64,000 nucleotides of DNA from Halorientalis persicus (GTDB lineage Archaea > Halobacteriota > Halobacteria > Halobacteriales > Haloarculaceae): contig NZ_FOCX01000005.1 in assembly GCF_900110215.1 (NCBI RefSeq), positions 62,001 to 126,000 of the forward strand, given 5' to 3'. Under the pieces are notes generated by a model. That model worked only from the letters and a program-made list of their open reading frames with translations, ran no database searches and was not told the origin of the DNA. The first letter of the stretch is position 1; each line of letters starts with the position of its first letter. This document shows positions 8,672 through 21,995 of this stretch, piece by piece. The translations under genes were made by a program, and so were the position numbers.

Positions 8672-9430
8672 ATGAGTGCGCGGCGGCCGGGACCACCGGG
8701 CTTCATTTCCGTGGCCGTTCCGGGTGAGAACGTGACCGGACTCACGGAACACGACGGACGGTCGGTGGAGTCGATCATCCGTGAGTCCGTCCCGGGTGCG
8801 GCCGACGGGACGAAACTCGTGTTCGTGATGGGTCCCTATCGGTTGCTCGACCCCGGCTATCTCTACGAGGACCGGACGTTCTCGGACCTGCCGCCGGACC
8901 CGCTGGCACCCCACGATCACGGGCACGCCGACGTGGACCCGGACGACATCGAAGCCACGCTCCGGGGTCTCTGTTCCGAACTCTCGGAGGTGCCGGGTGT
9001 GACGGCGTTTCTCGCTACCGACGTGACGATCCCGACGGTGCGAGAAGTCGAGGAAGAGGGAGCCCAGGGTCCGGCAATGCCGGTGATCGACCAGTCGGTC
9101 GCCTTCGCGGCCGCCAGCGATGCCAGCGCCTTCGTCTTCACGAAGGCCGGATTGACGACCGGCGCGGGGGCCGAGGCCGGGGCCATCCCGGAGTCCTTCG
9201 GCCTCCGTGACGACGATCCGTCGCGGCCGCCCGAACTCTGTCGGATCTTCGCCGAGGCGAAACGAGAGGAGCGCGACGGACAAACCTACCTCGAACCGCA
9301 GTTCGCCTCCGCCTCCATCGACGAGATGGACGAAGCCTACGACGTACCCATCGCACACTTCGCCGACCGCGACGAACTTCTCGACAAACTGATTGGATTC
9401 GTCGAGGGCGACGTGTTCGAGATAGTCTGA
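8672..9430 (+). CDS. DUF7509-like haloarchaeal protein, unknown function
   Basis: 252 residues. It has a Rossmann-like pattern: KLVFVMGPYRLL near residue 50, AFLATDV near 112, then AFVFTKAGLTTGAGAEAGAIPE near 152-173. The GPYR and G-x-GAEAGA features recall the nucleoside deoxyribosyltransferase/TIR-like fold, but I do not see a complete catalytic set. It resembles what I recall of family DUF7509. The ATG is preceded by the dyad operator, so it is probably controlled by the divergent ArsR-type regulator. The function is not known. Confidence 0.7.
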   Translation: MSARRPGPPGFISVAVPGENVTGLTEHDGRSVESIIRESVPGAADGTKLVFVMGPYRLLDPGYLYEDRTFSDLPPDPLAPHDHGHADVDPDDIEATLRGLCSELSEVPGVTAFLATDVTIPTVREVEEEGAQGPAMPVIDQSVAFAAASDASAFVFTKAGLTTGAGAEAGAIPESFGLRDDDPSRPPELCRIFAEAKREERDGQTYLEPQFASASIDEMDEAYDVPIAHFADRDELLDKLIGFVEGDVFEIV

Positions 9431-9494
9431 GGAACTGTCGGTATCTGGAATCTCTCCCGCAATTTTTTTGCGGCCGCCTCGCAACGCCCGGGTT

Positions 9495-10874
9495 ATGGTA
9501 GAACGAGCCACCTGGAAGACGAGACTCGGGTTCATCTTCGCAGCCATCGGGAGCGCGGTCGGTCTGGGCAACATCTGGCGATTCCCCTTCCAGACCGCGG
9601 AGTTCGGTGGCGCGGCCTTTCTGTTCGTGTATCTCGTCGCGGTCGTCCTCATCGGCATCCCGGCCATTCTGGCCGAATTCGTGATCGGGCGGCGGGCACA
9701 GCTCAACGCCATCGACGCGTTCGAGAAGCTAGGACATCCCTCCTGGAAAGTCGTCGGCGCACTCGGCGTGTTCACCGGGTTCTGGGTGCTGTCCTATTAC
9801 AGCGTCATCGGCGGCTGGGTAATGCGCTACATCGTCGGCAGCCTCTCTGGTGCGTACTTCGGTGATCCGGCGACCTACTTCGGGACGGTCTCGACCGGCC
9901 TGCCGGCGCTGGCGGCCCACGGCCTGTTCATGCTCGTCGCGGTCAGCATCGTCGCCTTCGGCGTCGAGGAGGGCATCGAACGCGCGACGACGGTAATGGT
10001 GCCGGCCATCCTCGTCTTGCTCGTCGGCATCGCCGTCTACGCCGTGACGCTCCCGGGTGCCAGCGAGGGGTACGCCTACTTCCTCTCGCCGGATCTGGGC
10101 GCTATCACGGACAACCTCGCGTCCGTCATCCCGGCCGCGGTCGGACAGGCGCTGTTCTCCCTGTCGCTCGGGTTCAGCGTCATGATCACCTACGCCTCCT
10201 ACGTCGGCGAGGACGAGAACCTCGGCGTCGACGGGCTCTCCATCGCGGGCTTCAACACCGGCATCGGTGTCCTCGCTGGCCTGGTCGCCTTCCCACTGCT
10301 GTTCGCACAGGGCGTCAGTCCCGATACGGCGGGTCCAGGCGCGGTGTTCGTCTCGATCCCGACGGCGCTCGCGAAGCTGCCCGTCGGTGGTATCCTCGGC
10401 CTCGTGTTCTTCCTCATCGTGCTGATCGCCGCGCTGTCGAGTGCGATCAGTCTGCTGGAAGTGCTGGTCTCGTACATGGTGGACAACTACGGCTACGCGC
10501 GCAAGCGCCTGGCGACCATCGCCGGGTCCGTCATCTTCCTGCTCGGTGTTCCCTCGGCACTGGACACGGCGTGGCTGGGCTGGTTCGACGGCGTCGCGGT
10601 CAACCTGTTCCTGCCGCTGGTCGTCTTCCTCGTCGTCGTGTTCGTCGGCTGGATACTCGCCGACGAGGCTGTCGCGGAGATCCGTGAGGGGACCCGCGGC
10701 GGCGAGTCCCTCGCGGTCGCCTGGCTCTGGTCGGTCCGCACCATCGTGTTGCTCGGCGTCGGCCTGTCGCTGGCACTCGGCGTGTACGAACTCTACACGC
10801 CCGAGAGCGCGTACATTCTGCCGCCGGGATTGCGACCCTGGTTGCTGGAACGAGTTCCCTGGCCCCTGCTCTGA
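9495..10874 (+). CDS. Neurotransmitter:sodium symporter (NSS/SNF) family transporter
   Basis: 459 residues with 11-12 membrane helices. The NSS signature of helix 1 is intact (GSAVGLGNIWRFPF), supplying Na1, Na2 and substrate contacts, and the helix 2 motif is FVIGRR. Helix 6 has SLSLGFSVMITYASY and helix 8 has ALSSAISLLEVL (Na2 site). Prokaryotic members (LeuT, MhsT, Tyt1) import amino acids with Na+, so amino-acid uptake is likely, but the substrate is unknown. The ATG at 9495 begins MVERATWKTRLGF, typical for the family. A paralogue follows 114 bases downstream. Confidence 0.92.
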   Translation: MVERATWKTRLGFIFAAIGSAVGLGNIWRFPFQTAEFGGAAFLFVYLVAVVLIGIPAILAEFVIGRRAQLNAIDAFEKLGHPSWKVVGALGVFTGFWVLSYYSVIGGWVMRYIVGSLSGAYFGDPATYFGTVSTGLPALAAHGLFMLVAVSIVAFGVEEGIERATTVMVPAILVLLVGIAVYAVTLPGASEGYAYFLSPDLGAITDNLASVIPAAVGQALFSLSLGFSVMITYASYVGEDENLGVDGLSIAGFNTGIGVLAGLVAFPLLFAQGVSPDTAGPGAVFVSIPTALAKLPVGGILGLVFFLIVLIAALSSAISLLEVLVSYMVDNYGYARKRLATIAGSVIFLLGVPSALDTAWLGWFDGVAVNLFLPLVVFLVVVFVGWILADEAVAEIREGTRGGESLAVAWLWSVRTIVLLGVGLSLALGVYELYTPESAYILPPGLRPWLLERVPWPLL

Positions 10875-10988
10875 CCGGACGCATTCGCCGGTCGCTACGA
10901 CTCCCATTCCTGTCAAACGAGACGGCCTTCGTCGCCCCGTTCTGATCGTCTCGACACGTTTTTCGCTGTCCGGTCACAGGCGCGAGTG

Positions 10989-12386
10989 ATGACGAGAGCA
11001 TCGTGGCGGACACGTATCGGTTTCATCCTGGCCGCCGTCGGAAGCGCCGTGGGTATCGGGAACGTCTGGCGGTTCCCGTGGTTCACTGCCGACAACGGCG
11101 GCGCGGCCTTCCTGCTGTTGTATCTCCTGTTCGTCCTGCTGATTGGGGTCCCCGGCCTGCTCGGCGAATTCGTGATCGGGCGCCGCGGCGGGAGCGACCC
11201 CATCGGGGCGTTCTCGGCTCTCGGCGGGCGAAACTGGCGGCCGATGGGCGGCGTCGCCCTGCTCGCTTCCGTCGTCGTCCTCTCGTTTTACTCCGTGGTC
11301 GGCGGCTGGATCCTGCGGTACCTGCTCGGGAGCGTCACGGGCGCGTACTTCGACGCGCCACAGCAGTTCTTCGGGGCTATCGACTACGGCCTCGGCGCGG
11401 TCGCGGCCCACGTCGTCTTCCTGCTCGTGACGGCCGGCGTCGTCTACGCCGGCGTCGACCGCGGAATCGAGGTGGCGACGAAGATCATGGTCCCCGGCAT
11501 CGTCGTCCTGCTCGTCGGCCTGGCCGTCTGGGCGAGCACGCTCCCGGACGTGGCCGGCGGCTACGAGTTCTACCTCTCGCTGGACTGGGGGTACCTGCAG
11601 ACCAACTTCGTCGACGTGGCCGCGGCGGCCGCGGGACAGGCACTCTTTACGCTCTCTGTCGGTGCGGGCGTCATGCTGACCTACGCCTCCTACCTCGGTG
11701 AAGACCGCTCGCTGGCCGCCGACGGGACGATCATCGCCGTCCTCAACACCGTCGTCGGCCTGCTGGCCGGGCTGGTCATCTTCCCCGTCCTCTTCTCGCT
11801 GGGCGTCCCGCCCGGCGATGGTGGCCCCGGGGCGCTGTTCATCAGCCTCGCGGGCGCGTTCGAGTCGTTGCCCTACAGCCGGCTGATCGGATTCGCCTTC
11901 TTCGGCGTGGTGGCACTGGCGGCGCTGTCCTCGTCCATCTCGCTGTTCGAGGTGCCCGTCGCGTATCTCGTCGACGAACACGACGTCGCCCGATCGTGGG
12001 CTACCGCGGGTGTTGGCGCGCTCTTCCTCGTCACCGGCAGCGGGGCCGCCCTGTCGTCGGATCTGTTCACCCTGCTCGCCGACAACGTGGCGAATCTGGC
12101 CTTGACGGTCGGTCTGCTGGGCTTTCTCCTGTTCGACGGCTGGGTGCTCGGGAAAGCGGCACTCGAGGAGTACGAATCCGGAGCCGGGCCGCTGGCACGC
12201 GCGCTCGGTCGCCCGTGGCTGGTCGCCATCGCCGTCGTGCTCCCGATATTCCTGACGTTCACGCTGCTGTCGAGCCTGACCGGACTCGCCGGCATCGCGG
12301 TCCCTGCCACGGGGTTGCTCGCGGCGGCCGTCGCCGGCGTCGCCGCCGCCATCGCCGTCCTCCGGCGGCCCGGATCGGCCTTCTGA
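10989..12386 (+). CDS. Neurotransmitter:sodium symporter (NSS/SNF) family transporter, second copy
   Basis: 465 residues with 11-12 helices and the same NSS signatures (GSAVGIGNVWRFPWF; FVIGRR; TLSVGAGVMLTYASYLG; ALSSSISLFEV). It is clearly paralogous to the preceding gene, so this is a tandem duplication that has diverged, perhaps for different amino acids. Helix 1 has GIGNVWRFPW against GLGNIWRFPF. The start is ATG 10989 (a GTG directly precedes it). Its stop abuts the stop of the UDG-like gene on the other strand with no gap. Confidence 0.92.
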   Translation: MTRASWRTRIGFILAAVGSAVGIGNVWRFPWFTADNGGAAFLLLYLLFVLLIGVPGLLGEFVIGRRGGSDPIGAFSALGGRNWRPMGGVALLASVVVLSFYSVVGGWILRYLLGSVTGAYFDAPQQFFGAIDYGLGAVAAHVVFLLVTAGVVYAGVDRGIEVATKIMVPGIVVLLVGLAVWASTLPDVAGGYEFYLSLDWGYLQTNFVDVAAAAAGQALFTLSVGAGVMLTYASYLGEDRSLAADGTIIAVLNTVVGLLAGLVIFPVLFSLGVPPGDGGPGALFISLAGAFESLPYSRLIGFAFFGVVALAALSSSISLFEVPVAYLVDEHDVARSWATAGVGALFLVTGSGAALSSDLFTLLADNVANLALTVGLLGFLLFDGWVLGKAALEEYESGAGPLARALGRPWLVAIAVVLPIFLTFTLLSSLTGLAGIAVPATGLLAAAVAGVAAAIAVLRRPGSAF

Positions 12387-13028
12387 TCAGCGCACGAAGT
12401 AGGGCGACTCGTCCGCGCTGAACCGGCCGAGGTCGGCCGCCCGTCGGTAGTCCGTCCGCTGGAGTTCTCGCAGTGACTCCACCAGTTGCCGCTCTTGCCC
12501 GTCGGTCCACTCCGCAGGATCGGCCACAGGAACGACGAGAAAGCCGCCGCCGCGGGACTCTGTCGCGTGGAGTGATTCGGGGTCGTCGGGCACCGAATGG
12601 GGGGTGTAGGTTTCGAGGACGTGTGCGGTCGCGCGCTCGCCGACCGGGAGGAGGACGTGGGCGGTGATCGCCCGAAGTTCCGCGTCGAATTGCGGTTCCA
12701 CGGCGGCGTAGTCCCCGTCCGTCGGCGCGTCGTCCGCGCAGGGGTACAGATACGAGAGGAAGGTGCCAGCGACTTCGGGGGGTGTTCCGGTCCCTACGAG
12801 CAGGCCGCCGGCCGCGAGGGCACGCTGGAGGCGGGCGGCGGCCGGGCAGTCGGTGAACGGGACGCCCGACGCCGCGCCGCCGTGGACGCCGGGGTGGTCC
12901 CCGACGACGTGGAAGTGCGCGTTGGCGTCGCCGAACCCGGGGACCGGCCGCTCGCAGGGGTAGGTCATCCCGAACGGATTCGACAGGCGGTCCGTGACGT
13001 TTTCCACACGGGCTCTCAGGACGGCCAC
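12387..13028 (-). CDS. Uracil-DNA glycosylase superfamily protein (divergent)
   Basis: 213 residues. Motif A of the UDG fold is recognisable but altered: VVGDHPGVHGGAASGVPFT (residues 41-59) against the family-4 pattern GEAPGxxExxxGxPF. The later ITAHVLLPVGERATAHVL region matches the core strand before motif B. Three cysteines (C25, C61, C97) are present, fewer than the four used for the Fe-S cluster of family 4. It may excise a damaged base or may have lost activity. It is convergent with the NSS gene and divergent from acs. Confidence 0.7.
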   Translation of the reverse strand: MAVLRARVENVTDRLSNPFGMTYPCERPVPGFGDANAHFHVVGDHPGVHGGAASGVPFTDCPAAARLQRALAAGGLLVGTGTPPEVAGTFLSYLYPCADDAPTDGDYAAVEPQFDAELRAITAHVLLPVGERATAHVLETYTPHSVPDDPESLHATESRGGGFLVVPVADPAEWTDGQERQLVESLRELQRTDYRRAADLGRFSADESPYFVR

Positions 13029-13080
13029 GGAGTTAAGGAATCGCCTGGCGGCGGCTCACCGACGGCCACGAGTGCCAACG

Positions 13081-13088
13081 TTTATTCG
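13081..13088 (+). promoter_or_regulatory. TATA box of the first acs gene
   Basis: TTTATTCG lies about 30 bases before the ATG at 13115. This is the standard distance for a haloarchaeal TATA box and supports that start. Confidence 0.55.
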
Positions 13089-13114
13089 CGCTAAACCGTA
13101 GTTTCGACCGACAG

Positions 13115-15079
<1,965 letters not shown>

Positions 15080-15203
15080 GTTTCGCATTTCTCTATATAT
15101 CCGAAACTCGTTCGCGGGCATTCGGCGGTAGCTCCGGTCGAATCGAGAAACGGGGACTGTCGCCGCAAGGTTGATGTTTCGGTTTTCCAAAGATAGACGA
15201 AAG

Positions 15204-17027
15204 ATGTGTGCCGCGGAGACCGACACCGGGACGGAACTGACGCCGTCGGCGTACCGTCGGCTCCGGCGGGCCACAGAGACGTTCCGCGCGGAACTGGTCG
15301 TCAGGCTGGCCGGCGAGGTCGGGTTGCGGCCCGCCGAGATCGCCCGTGTACGGCCCGACGACGTGGTGACGTACGACCGCGACGGCACCGACCACTACTT
15401 CCTGGCGGTCCCCGACGGGGACGGCGGGACGGACCGGCGGGCGTACCTCCCGCCGGACGTGGAACACGATCTCCGGCAGTTCGCCCGCGCGAACGATATC
15501 GACGACGAGGAACGACTGGTGGCGGTCTCGCCGCGGCGGGTGCAGATGCTCGTCGCGGAGACGGGTGAGCGTGCGGCCGACCGGACCGGCGACGAGCGGT
15601 TCCGATCCGTCTCCTCGCGGACGCTCCGCCAGTTTTTCGCCCGGCGACTGCTCGCCGAGGAGGGCGTCGATCCACACGTCGTCGCGACGGTCGGCGGGTG
15701 GGGGAGTGTCGAACGCCTCGAGCGCCTCCTCCCGGAACTGGACCGGGAGGACGTCGCGGCGGCGTTCGAGCGGACCTCACTGGTCGAGGGCGTCGGCGAG
15801 GCGGGTGTCGCCGACGGAGCGACCGTCGGCACGCGGTTCGACGCCGCCTTCGAGCGGATCCGGGCCGCCGCCGACGCGCTGTCGACGGCGTCGACGCGGG
15901 ACGGGATCGAGCGCCAGGCTTGCGACCGCCTGGTGGACGGCGACCCCTACGCCGTGGCGTGGATCGGCCGACGGCGCGGGGATTCGATGGGTGTCACGAC
16001 GGAAGCGGGGACCGACGCGGCCGAACTCGACAGCATTTCGCCCGAGGACGGGGCCGTGGGGGAAGTTCTTTCGACGGACGGCGTCCGGACGACCGACGAC
16101 GTGCAGTCGGATTCGGACTTCGCCGCGTGGCGCGACCACGCCGATGCGGCCGGGTATCGGGGGGCAGCGGTCGTGCCGGTCGGCAACGGCGAGTCCGTCG
16201 ATACCGTCCTCGGTGTCGGGACCACAGCGCCAGTGACCGACCGCGAGCGTACGTTACTGTCGTATCTGGGTCGGCGACTCGGACAGGCGATCACCGTCGT
16301 CGAACAGCGCCGACTCCTGCTGGCCGACACCGTCGTCGAACTCACCTTCGAGAGCGGCGACCCGGACTCGTTTTTCGCCCGGCTGTCGAGCGAACACGAT
16401 TGCACCGTGACGCTGGACGGCGTCGTGCCCGGCGAGGAGGGGGCACTGGTGTACTTCGTCACACTCTCGGATGCCGGTGCCGAGCAAGTCCTCTCGTGGG
16501 CGACCGACCGCGCCGCCGTCGACGACGCGCGACTGGTTCGTGACTACGGTGACGAGTCCCTGCTGGAACTGGTCGTGTCTGGGGGCGACGTGGCGACGAC
16601 ACTGGTCGACCACGGCGCGACGGTCGGCGAGCTGGACGCCACGAGCGGGACCGAGCGCGTCGTCGGGCAGGTGTCGGCCGAGACCGACGTGCGCCGACTG
16701 GTCACGGCGGTGACCGACGCCTTCCCCGACACGAAGTTGGTGACCAAACGCGAGCGCGACCGGCCGGCCGAGACGCCGACGGCCTTCCGCGCGTCGTTGC
16801 GCGATTCCCTCACGGAAAAGCAGTCGGCGGTCCTGCAGGCCGCCTTCCACGCCGGGTACTTCGAGTGGCCCCGTGGTAGTACCGCCGAAGAACTGGCAGA
16901 CGCCATCGGGATCACCTCACCGACCCTCCACAACCACCTCCGGCGCGCCCAGCAGAAACTCCTCACCGCCTTCTTCACCGACGATCAGCGACCGGGTGAC
17001 CACGAGTCGCCCTGGGCCGAGGACTGA
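15204..17027 (+). CDS. Bat-type HTH-10 regulator with integrase-like N-terminal domain
   Basis: About 607 residues in three parts. Residues 1-200 look like a tyrosine-recombinase catalytic domain (GLRPAEIARVRPDDV, then SSRTLRQFFARRLLAEEGVD, then VGGWGSVERLERLL). The catalytic HxxR box keeps Arg but has Ser for His, the later His is Trp, and no tyrosine nucleophile is seen, so it should bind rather than cut DNA. Residues 210-380 are GAF-like, then a Bat-associated region, and residues 545-600 are the HTH-10 domain (LTEKQSAVLQAAFHAGYFEW; SPTLHNHLRRAQQ). It lies between two acs genes on the same strand, so control of acetate metabolism is likely. The start is uncertain: ATG 15174 also fits. Confidence 0.85.
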   Translation: MCAAETDTGTELTPSAYRRLRRATETFRAELVVRLAGEVGLRPAEIARVRPDDVVTYDRDGTDHYFLAVPDGDGGTDRRAYLPPDVEHDLRQFARANDIDDEERLVAVSPRRVQMLVAETGERAADRTGDERFRSVSSRTLRQFFARRLLAEEGVDPHVVATVGGWGSVERLERLLPELDREDVAAAFERTSLVEGVGEAGVADGATVGTRFDAAFERIRAAADALSTASTRDGIERQACDRLVDGDPYAVAWIGRRRGDSMGVTTEAGTDAAELDSISPEDGAVGEVLSTDGVRTTDDVQSDSDFAAWRDHADAAGYRGAAVVPVGNGESVDTVLGVGTTAPVTDRERTLLSYLGRRLGQAITVVEQRRLLLADTVVELTFESGDPDSFFARLSSEHDCTVTLDGVVPGEEGALVYFVTLSDAGAEQVLSWATDRAAVDDARLVRDYGDESLLELVVSGGDVATTLVDHGATVGELDATSGTERVVGQVSAETDVRRLVTAVTDAFPDTKLVTKRERDRPAETPTAFRASLRDSLTEKQSAVLQAAFHAGYFEWPRGSTAEELADAIGITSPTLHNHLRRAQQKLLTAFFTDDQRPGDHESPWAED

Positions 17028-17094
17028 CTCCCGGCGTGTGTCCCCATCGCTAACTGTTTAGTGTCCAGTTTCTACTGCCGAAATCAGTCGACTC

Positions 17095-17141
17095 AGAGTT
17101 TGAAACTCTCGAAACACGAAAACTGTGTGGTGGTTCACCAC
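17095..17141. promoter_or_regulatory. Two palindromes between the Bat-type gene and acs2
   Basis: AGAGTTT-G-AAACTCT spans 17095-17109 and GTGGTG-GTT-CACCAC spans 17127-17141. They fall in the 241-base gap, about 90-140 bases before the acs2 promoter. The first could terminate the upstream gene; either could be an activator site for acs2. A TATA-like TTTCTTTAG lies at 17231-17239. Confidence 0.4.
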
Positions 17142-17268
17142 GCTCGATGAACGCGAATTCCGTTCGTTCGTGTTCTCGACCGACAGGTCGGCCGCTGGAC
17201 GCCCGTCAGGGATTAGCATAATTAGAACCGTTTCTTTAGGGCGATGTCGTGAATGATGATGATGGACC

Positions 17269-19248
<1,980 letters not shown>

Positions 19249-19338
19249 GGTCCGCCTCATCCACGCGATCTCACGACACCACCCCACCTGACTTCGATTC
19301 GACACGAACCACCCACGACACCATCACACGACCGAAAT

Positions 19339-19809
19339 ATGAGAGACAAAGACACGCACGATTCGCCGGACGGTGCGGCGACCGGAGACGACGAATCCCC
19401 GGTAGCCGAACCCGACGGCGGTACGGTATCACAGGCTGCACAGGACCACCAGCAAACCGACTACCTCGACAGCGAGGTCAACCTGCTCAGACCCAGCACG
19501 CGGTTCATGCGGGACCACCTGAAGCTGGTCTGGGGGAGTTTCATCGCCTGGATCCTCGCCACGTGGGGGCCGGTCACCGCGACCTTCCTCGCTCCGGAGA
19601 CGATGACGTCGCTGTCGATCCTGGGCTTCCCGGCCCACTACTTCCTGGTCGGCTTCTTCGCGCCGACCAGTTCGCTGATTCTGGCGGCGATCTACGCCCA
19701 CCGACGTGACAAACTCGACGAGAAATACGGCATCAACTCCACGCAAACGACGGGGTCACCCACGGGAGCCGAGGAAGCGGCGGCGACCGACGGAGGTGTG
19801 AACGAATGA
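19339..19809 (+). CDS. DUF4212 small subunit of a sodium/solute symporter
   Basis: 156 residues. The disordered acidic N-terminus of about 50 residues is followed by two membrane helices (FIAWILATWGPVTATFL; FLVGFFAPTSSLILAAIYAHRRD) typical of DUF4212 proteins. These partner SSS-family permeases of the ActP/VC2705 type. Its stop overlaps the start of the large subunit by 4 bases (ATGA), which indicates a stable complex made by coupled translation. Given the acs genes upstream, the pair is probably an acetate or small-monocarboxylate importer. Confidence 0.9.
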   Translation: MRDKDTHDSPDGAATGDDESPVAEPDGGTVSQAAQDHQQTDYLDSEVNLLRPSTRFMRDHLKLVWGSFIAWILATWGPVTATFLAPETMTSLSILGFPAHYFLVGFFAPTSSLILAAIYAHRRDKLDEKYGINSTQTTGSPTGAEEAAATDGGVNE

Positions 19810-21446
19810 TGCTGCCGTTGCAGGCGGCCGGCGAACTGAACATCTCGTTCAAGCCACTCGGGGCGGCCATCGTCTTCCTGATGATGGCCTCCTTCCTCGC
19901 CATCGGCTACCTGTTCAAGGTCGCCGACACCGAAGGGATGTGGGTCGCCGGACGCGGGATCGGCTACGTCGAGAACGGCATGGCGATCGCCGCCAACTGG
20001 ATGTCGGCCGCGTCGTACCTCGGCCTGGCGGGGCTGATCGCGCTGTCCGGGTTCTACGGACTGGCCTTCGTCGTCGGCTGGACGACGGGCTATTTCGTCC
20101 TGCTGATCTTCCTGGCCGCGCAGATGCGCCGGTTCGGGAAGTACACGGCACCGGACTTCGTCGGGGACCGGTTCAACTCCTCGACGGCCCGCGCCATCGC
20201 GGCGTTCACCACGCTGCTCATCGCGTACGTCTACTCCGTCGGGCAGGCCAGCGGCATGGGGCTGGTCGGCCAGTACGTGTTCGGGCTGGATTTCGTCCCG
20301 ATGGTCATCGTGATGATGGCGATCACAGTCGGCTACCTCGCACTCTCCGGTATGCTCGGCGCGACCAAAGGGATGGCCGTCCAGTACGTCATCCTCATCG
20401 TGGCGTTCCTCGTCGGCGTCTTCGCGGTTGGCTGGTTCCACCAGGGGATGTTCCTGCCCCAGATCCAGTACGGTGCCCTGATCAGCGACCTCTCGACCCA
20501 GTTCTCCGAACCGTTCGTCAACGCCCCGTTCTACGTCTGGGTGGCGACCGCGTTCTCGCTCGTGTTCGGGACCTGTGGACTCCCCCACGTCCTGGTGCGG
20601 TTCTACACGGTCCAGAACGAGCGGACCGCCCGCTGGTCGACCGTCTCGGGCCTGTTCTTCATCATGCTCCTGTACTGGTCGGCCCCCGCGATGGCCGCAC
20701 TCGGCGTCGACCTGTTCGCCGCCGTCAACAACATCTCGCCCGACACCGTCTTCGCCGCCGCCGATGCCGGCGGGATGTCCGGTGCGGAAGGTGACGTGAT
20801 CGTCGTGCTGGCCGCCCAGCTCGCGGAGCTTCCCCAGTGGCTGGTCGGCTTCGTCGCGGCCGGTGCGATGGCCGCCGCGATCGCGACCACGGCAGGCCTC
20901 TTCATCACGGCCTCTTCCGCGGTCGCACACGACATCTACACCGAACTCATCAACCCGGACGCGACCCAGCGCCAGCAGATTCTGCTCGGCCGTGCGACGA
21001 TCGTCGCGATGGGTGCGATCGTGACGCTCACCGCGCTCGACCCGCCGGCGCTGATCGGCGAACTCGTCGCGCTCGCGTTCTCGCTCGCCGCGCTCGTGCT
21101 CTTCCCCATGTTCTTCCTCGGCCTCTGGTGGGAGAACACGAACCGGCAGGGCGCACTCGCCGGGATGACGACCGGGCTGACGATCTGGATCCTCGCCGTC
21201 GTCAACGACCTCATCATGCCATTCAGCGAGGTCTACGGCGAGTTCGTGCCCGCCATCGGCGCGGCCCTGCCCGGGACACCGCTGGTCTTTGCGGTCACGA
21301 TCATCGTCTCGCTGGCGACCACGGAACCCCCGGAGAAGACCAAGAAGATGGTCAGGCAGTGTCACAGCCCCAAGCCGATGGGCCAGCAACAGACCGCGGA
21401 AGACGTCGTGAGTACCGACGGGGGCCAGACCCCCGCGGACGACTAG
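19806..21446 (+). CDS. SSS-family sodium/solute symporter, acetate permease-like large subunit
   Basis: 546 residues with about 13 membrane helices. ActP/VC2705-type features include YVENGMAIAANWMSAASYLG near residues 54-75, the cation-site region SVGQASGMGLVGQYVFG, and GTCGLPHVLVRFYTV. The polar C-terminus of about 45 residues is cytoplasmic. It should import a short carboxylate with Na+; acetate is inferred from the neighbouring acs genes and the DUF4212 partner. It is followed 4 bases downstream by a UspA gene. Confidence 0.92.
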   Translation: MMLPLQAAGELNISFKPLGAAIVFLMMASFLAIGYLFKVADTEGMWVAGRGIGYVENGMAIAANWMSAASYLGLAGLIALSGFYGLAFVVGWTTGYFVLLIFLAAQMRRFGKYTAPDFVGDRFNSSTARAIAAFTTLLIAYVYSVGQASGMGLVGQYVFGLDFVPMVIVMMAITVGYLALSGMLGATKGMAVQYVILIVAFLVGVFAVGWFHQGMFLPQIQYGALISDLSTQFSEPFVNAPFYVWVATAFSLVFGTCGLPHVLVRFYTVQNERTARWSTVSGLFFIMLLYWSAPAMAALGVDLFAAVNNISPDTVFAAADAGGMSGAEGDVIVVLAAQLAELPQWLVGFVAAGAMAAAIATTAGLFITASSAVAHDIYTELINPDATQRQQILLGRATIVAMGAIVTLTALDPPALIGELVALAFSLAALVLFPMFFLGLWWENTNRQGALAGMTTGLTIWILAVVNDLIMPFSEVYGEFVPAIGAALPGTPLVFAVTIIVSLATTEPPEKTKKMVRQCHSPKPMGQQQTAEDVVSTDGGQTPADD

Positions 21447-21450
21447 AGCC

Positions 21451-21930
21451 ATGTACGACAACATCCTCGTTCCCACCGACGGGAGCAAGACGGCAGAGTA
21501 CGCGGTCGACCAGGCGATCGATCTCGCCTCGAAGTACGACGCGACGGTCCACGTCCTCTACGTCGTGGACGTGGACGCCACCAGCTACTCGCTGGGGACC
21601 GAGCAGGTCGACCGCATCCGGCAGGGCAACCTCGACGATATGCCCGAAGTGAAGGAGGCGGCCGACGAGGCGACGAGCTACGTCGCCGACAGGGCGGCCG
21701 AACACGGGCTGACCGTCGAGGAACATATGCGCGTCGGCGAACCCGCCCGCGCCGTCCGGAAGTTCGTCGAGGACAGCGATATCGACCTGATCGTCATGGG
21801 GAGTCACGGCCGGTCGGGCCTCTCCCGGGTCATCCTCGGGAGCGTCACGGAGAAGGTCCTACGGCGGACCCGGCTCCCGGTCCTGGTGGTCGACGCCCAC
21901 GGCGAGGACGACGAAGCACAAGCGGAATAG
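21451..21930 (+). CDS. UspA-family universal stress protein
   Basis: 159-residue alpha/beta nucleotide-binding protein. Strand 1 gives NILVPTDGS and the ATP loop is VMGSHGRSGLSRVILGSVTEKV, matching G-x2-G-x9-G-[S/T], so ATP binding is expected. The gene starts 4 bases after the symporter stop, so it is in the acetate-uptake operon. UspA domains often accompany haloarchaeal transporters and may modulate them. Confidence 0.92.
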   Translation: MYDNILVPTDGSKTAEYAVDQAIDLASKYDATVHVLYVVDVDATSYSLGTEQVDRIRQGNLDDMPEVKEAADEATSYVADRAAEHGLTVEEHMRVGEPARAVRKFVEDSDIDLIVMGSHGRSGLSRVILGSVTEKVLRRTRLPVLVVDAHGEDDEAQAE

Positions 21931-21995
21931 CCACCAACTCCCTTACACACGAGCATGACCCGCCCACACACGCGGCCGATCCGAGGTGACCGGCG

